In this document: positions 62,001 through 64,000 of the stretch, piece after piece
How positions within the stretch are numbered: position 1 is the first letter of the stretch
Layout of the letters: each line of letters begins with the position of its first letter
Assembly: GCA_045600045.1 (NCBI GenBank)
Contig: JAZRXD010000063.1
Location: 12,742-76,741 of the forward strand
Direction of reading: 5' to 3'
DNA length: 64,000 bases
DNA from: UBA1715 sp045600045
Lineage (GTDB): Bacteria > Bacteroidota > Bacteroidia > Bacteroidales > UBA1715
Translations under genes and position numbers: made by a program
Notes under the pieces: model-generated
Seen by the model: the letters and a program-made list of their open reading frames with translations, nothing else
Databases searched by the model: none
What the model was told of the DNA's origin: nothing

Positions 62001-64000
62001 CAATCTCTGCTTCGTAAACCTTATCCAAAGACGTTGCGAAACTAATATCATCAATCACGAAATCATTTCCACCAGATCTTTGATTTGTCCCCGTTCCGTA
62101 ATACGCGCTCAGCGTATTATCACCAGCGGCTCTAATGTACAATGTAAAACTACCATCAGAAGGAGCTGTCCAAACTGCACTTAAATCTTCCCAATCATTA
62201 TTATCCGACAATTGTTTGGTAACAATTTCCTCAAGAGCACCGGTTTTATTGTTTTTTACAATAAAAGACAATTGCGCACTGAAAGGCAAAGGATTTCTAT
62301 CGGTAAAACGGCAAGCATTTGCGAAATACAACGACAATATATATGCTTTATCTTTTATAGCCTCAAAATCATATCCAATAACATCACCATCCTCAGATTT
62401 CGGATCGACGAACAACATATTACCAGTTCCCGAAGTATGGTCGTCAACACGAACACACCACTGTCCACAAGCCGTATTAGGAACAATATCTTCACCTTTT
62501 AAAATTCTGAACGAACCTACCTGATTTCCTTCGTCATACAAATTATTTGCATTACCATATTTAAAACCACTAACGCCAAATTCAAAATCACCATTTGAAA
62601 TAACACTTCCAGCAGGGAAATATGCTACGGCCTTATATGTAGCTTTATCACCTATTTCAGAGACATCTAATGTACTTCCATAGCCAACAATAGTACCTTT
62701 TTCATCTTCCCAGTGATCAACTTGTCCAACAACTTCACCAGTTGAAGAATTCACAGCTTTTGCCGTAAGCACACAACTATTATTTTCTATTTCAACTTCA
62801 TAACAATCGGTTACAGAAAGCGTTAAACGATCTTTTTGTTTTCTCGGAACACCAAAATTCACATTATCCAAAACGAAATCATACCCATTGTCATTTGGAC
62901 ATTTCTGAACAATTTTTATATCGGCAGTTGTAGCATTTCCCGAATTCCATTTTTCTGTTTTTGTTTCCCATACACACCATTCGTTGTTTGGAGATGTTGA
63001 GAACAACAACACGTCGTTAACATATACATACAACGGAACTGCATTTCCCATTGAAATCACACTCGATGACAAATCCCCCCAACCAATATTGGCAACATCC
63101 ATAGAAAACTCGTAGTCTTTATTTTTAGTAAGACCCGACACTGATTCTTCCCAAACAACCCAATCCTTTTGACCAGATTTACCATCTATAATCAAAAATT
63201 TCCCATCACCTGTACATTGTTCTCCATTCTTTTCGTTATTTTTCGTCCAATAAGCAACTTCCTTATTTGTCGTCCCTTTATAATTTGTCCACCCCACATA
63301 TCCAGTTGTACCTTTATCACTAATAAGAGCATTTTGTCCGTCTGGTATCGAGCCATCGGTTCTAATATTATAATCGCTCGAAAAACCAGTTTTTCCAGAT
63401 TCAAAATCACCATTTATCACTTTACTTTCTTCGTAAATTGTAGCTGTAGCTTCAAAAGTGATATCACCTTCGGCCGACAAACTTGCGACCGCAATTTTCC
63501 CTTTGGGATTTTCAAACAAAGAAGCAGGCGACCATGTTACATTCGAAACAGAAACACCAGCATTGGCCACAGCCTCCAATTCGATTTTCGAACCATAACA
63601 ATAAGATGGAGCTTCGTCGTTATTTACAACTTGAAACATTTTCTTTTGAATTTCTATTGTTCCTTCGGTGTAACAACTTTCCTCGCTTAAGTATTGAGTT
63701 GTTGTGCTTTTCGTTTCACGAACCGAATACACTCCTGTTTCATTTGTAGAATATTCTACAAGTCCTTTCCCTGACTTAACTTGTACATCATCACGATACC
63801 AAACAAAATAGTTGTTGTCCTTATCGTTATAGTGGGTAACCGTCAACGTTGTTGATTCTCCACTCTCCAAATATTCTGATGTAGCACTAATCCATACTTC
63901 TTCTCCATATACAGGATCACAACAACTTGTTGTTCTTAATTTTGCGTCAGGAGACTCCTTTTTATCACAAAGAACTGTATAATTCCAATCATACAACATA
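53068..64000 (-). CDS. Giant Ig-like surface protein with gliding-type (type B) type IX sorting domain, N-terminus cut
   Basis: At least 3643 residues are visible and the frame is open to the window edge, so the ATG at 63999 is probably internal. Near the visible N-terminus are two jelly-roll/CBM-like domains, each beginning NGDFE (residues about 195-385 and 450-665). Then come many Ig-like/PKD-like domains. One repeat type ends in TDANGC (for example LSYTDANGCKADEVKHSIVV); a second, in the C-terminal half, ends in GCES (for example ASQVVDGCESQRAATTVSIV). The last 95 residues are the gliding motility-associated C-terminal domain: MPTAFAPSNPAHS, VSVFDKWGNLLWFSN, WDGMYDGKMMQAGEYIWKM. Such proteins (SprB-like) leave through SprA and act as surface adhesins. 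The target is unknown. Confidence 0.9.
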   Translation of the reverse strand, partial: MLYDWNYTVLCDKKESPDAKLRTTSCCDPVYGEEVWISATSEYLESGESTTLTVTHYNDKDNNYFVWYRDDVQVKSGKGLVEYSTNETGVYSVRETKSTTTQYLSEESCYTEGTIEIQKKMFQVVNNDEAPSYCYGSKIELEAVANAGVSVSNVTWSPASLFENPKGKIAVASLSAEGDITFEATATIYEESKVINGDFESGKTGFSSDYNIRTDGSIPDGQNALISDKGTTGYVGWTNYKGTTNKEVAYWTKNNEKNGEQCTGDGKFLIIDGKSGQKDWVVWEESVSGLTKNKDYEFSMDVANIGWGDLSSSVISMGNAVPLYVYVNDVLLFSTSPNNEWCVWETKTEKWNSGNATTADIKIVQKCPNDNGYDFVLDNVNFGVPRKQKDRLTLSVTDCYEVEIENNSCVLTAKAVNSSTGEVVGQVDHWEDEKGTIVGYGSTLDVSEIGDKATYKAVAYFPAGSVISNGDFEFGVSGFKYGNANNLYDEGNQVGSFRILKGEDIVPNTACGQWCVRVDDHTSGTGNMLFVDPKSEDGDVIGYDFEAIKDKAYILSLYFANACRFTDRNPLPFSAQLSFIVKNNKTGALEEIVTKQLSDNNDWEDLSAVWTAPSDGSFTLYIRAAGDNTLSAYYGTGTNQRSGGNDFVIDDISFATSLDKVYEAEIEVSPCIACTEPTAVTLTPSTRTDGYMCDGETITLTTNNQADATTFQFDWYKGETIETGSPVTNKVAVTNKKSDSYSISDIADADTYWVRVSDAKYPTMESCWKEQSFTITPAEKPTVKVTGGDTYCAGATIKAPVFTFTGTPPFKFKYTDGFKESNWITGYTSMTYSPTTLPSDPETYKFKLTALEDAHCVADDLSSFTDIMIIPQPKIVSMISSGNDCEGNPLSVTLTTSNAVGASYFINGPKSYSDYGPVETSNTTVHTVSSSATIDNSGEYTVRVELAMCTDEKKIDVSIYPQPKISAITPDHSKVCSGDDITFSATITNKGSGTPSYSWTGTTTSSTETAIVGQTVTTETTVTEKLTYSETYSDKTCSVTSIEASAVINPLPTPVITRSKPSVCVGIEDVTLGLTESYSSQTWTCSPTNVISNTTSATPIISKNSKTDTYTIGVSVTDANGCSASAESTTVTINSNLTPEIKAEPESFCKNATTILSLPSQSYKKITWSEGSTTLGTDETVTYGSGKADGSYTVAVAVEDENGCTGTSTQKITIHPLPTATLTPETEIKMCDLTTETIKAIITGGEDGKGPYTAVGNWSSNATKVGDFEATYTANGAGQKTVEYNYKSTYGCEFDSPIPSKKINVIEIPAPVADWTVTYCQDATASALQAPSSASGVKWYDSETSTTALSAAPTPSTATSGTQYYYVTQQPDICESAKAKITVVTNPLPNPVITAKVGGVEKDNACYGTAISLSLDQTYSKGQVWSCDPSGNLSSTTDAAPLLKATASIGDYVVGVVVTDANNCSNKTPVTIPLTIHPIPKATLSTLTAKCADDETTQTITATISDDLEGYGVWTGNVTKVSEKTASFVPKTAGAGTSSISYEFTSLAGCKAEKKITSVDVFSMPEITITPSLTEVCEQGGTTSGDVTMALGGTYATTGAQTPTYSYTSSTLTGVDATTGKFSSIGQVAGTHTINLTYTDANGCKGLASNSVKINAKPIIDFDLQTAICDYESAINLVGKVKYESGSFSTISGGTVAFSGTGGVSGSVFTPTGLTGEKEITLSYTDANGCKADEVKHSIVVNHIDAPDAVSASASKLDVSSQIDVPKLMASGATGASFKWYASNDATTTVLSENEWYQIPFANDGSGKMIEGQYFAYYTQTLNGCESEPAEAILTITDCKVTSPTAPKFYACAGQNGIEVHAVSTYTNPESDATKTIGWFWNSTQIPVTTVSSLNDANPDGKGLTFTVPQDKVSAAGTVTVYVSEYDGTLGTECFSPATAVTVEVHAKPEPTIIVPDVICSTENTIDVTYGPATSGNVTSTLTAASGDVTDNKTWSLVFDENTTSVTKTELTVSTDEVWGAGTTEETTCTNSITKEFSVTNVIAPTGTGIGTPQVWSSSEEKIALVPNMVIDYATDLSATLSVKNSSSVEIGTSSPIDMKPNITAEGSYTYSVQQWVNTCPSPIATSVWNIVECPTPVPTAESQSLCAKTDDLQAAVLPTLIAQNEGDGTTEWLWYSNEEGTNLVGSGKNLNVNSISGYTSSVTEETVYTFYVKQNGNDGTGGTDMCFGPLSEPITITVHPNPEVVVKPFDNSVLCYYDGTKTAKATVDGKDLAELTNGHGAWSILSETSGIDAVTGEFDLQFKGEEDGAYTIQYEYYTDYSDGNSCYGKSTLPIEIEFAETPTTTEIKRLTITEDALVVTAGNVATTSGTVVNWYNNDVLLANDNPWTVPSTILGQTKEVTTTYLVSQTIRGCESEAAEQIISIKACPFTAPIVENIQTCDEVPFESFEANVPAGVSANSWAWYNADGSKISNSTNEFTPSLIETTNFSVSYFANEPYTGIECESKKAEIQAKVLPLPEITFNGNPSMLCYDLGTRQLNVQVDYHTNGAGSGAWAMVDNSFAGAVSSTGEFITNFRNPANESVSEKTYYTLQYSYIDMSGCSKTETMDIAVRYVSKPVLSHHYTMSSQNIDAELSATLDAGDSTRWYAGEMDLRVAATVVTANGKNSWKTGDLGNVIVEKTYYASQVVDGCESQRAATTVSIVPCPIPAPKTIGNEMCNYDDTKELTAVESSWAERPNGKAEKFYLYNADKEKIDENETGIFVPAIDKSEANVFTFYISEYNSQPIAELTVPAGCESPMEKVTLKVKKTASASIVATQEQVCEYPEGANPEMRATGYEGTGMYYWYEEDPNYPNCTPSDNMGARYTPVAPEVGTHPVWVEVLEDGCYSEPTMKEFVIKPIPMKPEVLTDSVCEGEANKAVTAISENGFITWYADASRTKARMLKTNSATYVSQETTTGRYSYFATQTVDGCQSPVAEVQYRIIGLPSAPEIVTNEYHYCEYDNPPALKAVSDSIGAKIRWYLSDKKTYANTETADGFGEVYQLESLVSGRNILYATQTYEGCEGALAPLAFYVYAKPSSPVVNDAVMCEGSKDIPTLSTNLSLDKWYSDSLATQYMMSGYTYTPDSSLVKRDDLTYYIVREQNQCFSDTVPITLHIFRTPTIDLGEDTSFCIYDTLPSVVASVTPALCDGSMFTWYISPNALSKPVVAMDTFNIEEYKNTLSGKTIEYTVRAQYAVKVSDLLTCKSAFDTVRYVVNERGRKPVVFSEVICEGEEIDPLRALGTPNITWMSLDGILPEVWHGQKYEFARGQELPVGMYRFMVCDEDMATGCKSEFDTLEMTVAASAKTKIIGEDSTCVKETLSYYSLYTEGSNYFWSVTNDVLNYSKENMSSSVRYFDFNEQGIDTITLYERTWAGCEGFDTLVVTVAPNPTALFKWTLPGSSNVVELLDSSVQDTLWKVNDLGELEGTPIPYTLYWNYGHSGEREDQIDTVIAYERRKFPLIESNYMYGYNCPSLTIENSFGCRNKYSECLFINIATSLYMPTAFAPSNPAHSVRTFQPKGFNLRTCEVSVFDKWGNLLWFSNDVEDGKFIGYWDGMYDGKMMQAGEYIWKMEATFLDGQIWDGFDAGNGKKTKFGSVMLIR

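Noticed and set aside
53068..64000. The start of the giant gene at the ATG at 63999
   Set aside because: No signal peptide follows this ATG (MLYDWNYTVLCDKKES). Type IX cargo needs one, so the true start lies outside the window.
1..64000. CRISPR arrays, insertion sequences, integrases or prophage genes
   Set aside because: No regularly spaced direct repeats, transposase or integrase motifs were seen on either strand.

Overview
The window is AT-rich and comes from a member of the Bacteroidota, most likely an anaerobic Bacteroidales species. Supporting signs are SprA (the type IX secretion outer-membrane translocon), three proteins with type IX sorting domains (two type A, one gliding-motility/type B), a Porin_10 protein, a DUF1573 protein, the long Bacteroidota form of SecA, and repeated matches to the Bacteroidetes promoter (TTTG about 19 nt upstream of TAnnTTTG). 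Low-potential Fe-S redox genes and xylose isomerase fit an anaerobic fermenter. The genus cannot be fixed from the sequence. No insertion sequence, prophage or CRISPR array was seen; this is mostly chromosomal core with accessory patches.

Layout. 1-4004 (minus): a truncated outer-membrane porin, a DASS anion symporter and a ModF-like double ABC ATPase. 4189-4431 (plus): tRNA-Thr, tRNA-Tyr and tRNA-Gly with a promoter and terminator. 4499-6661 (minus): UvrD/PcrA-type helicase. 6962-11997 (minus): a five-gene Hdr/Qmo-like electron-transfer operon (HdrC, HdrB, short HdrA, second HdrC, membrane HdrE-HdrD fusion). 12119-23506 (minus): pdxA-like, ruvA, sprA, porin and PAP2 phosphatase genes with very short gaps, probably one transcript. 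23689-27543 (minus): secA-rimM. 27688-31298 (minus): topA and an arginase-like gene. 31502-34581 (plus): a class A PBP overlapping trmN6. 34814-41486 (plus): xylA, xylE, a methyltransferase and a GH31 alpha-xylosidase-like lipoprotein. 41617-45145 (minus): an S74/type IX protein, a thermolysin-like M4 protease and a catalytic-domain-less propeptide/type IX protein. 45235-49668 (plus): a chagasin-like inhibitor, tRNA-Asp, a GH13 lipoprotein and typA. 49758-52940 (minus): DUF1573, LRR and mnmD genes. 53068-64000 (minus): a giant Ig-like surface protein, cut by the window edge.

How the genes fit together. SprA would export the type IX cargo found here: the S74 protein, the propeptide protein and the giant adhesin-like protein. 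xylA, xylE and the GH31 gene form a xyloside/xylose module. The promoters of xylA and the GH31 gene carry the same inverted repeat, AGTGTA-N5-TACACT, placed just after the -7 box, so one repressor probably controls both.

The strongest leads are the shared xyl operator, the Hdr/Qmo-like complex with no recognisable partner enzyme, a PdxA homologue that has lost two of three metal-binding histidines, the orphan propeptide beside its homologous protease, and the S74 autoprotease domain placed before a type IX sorting domain.
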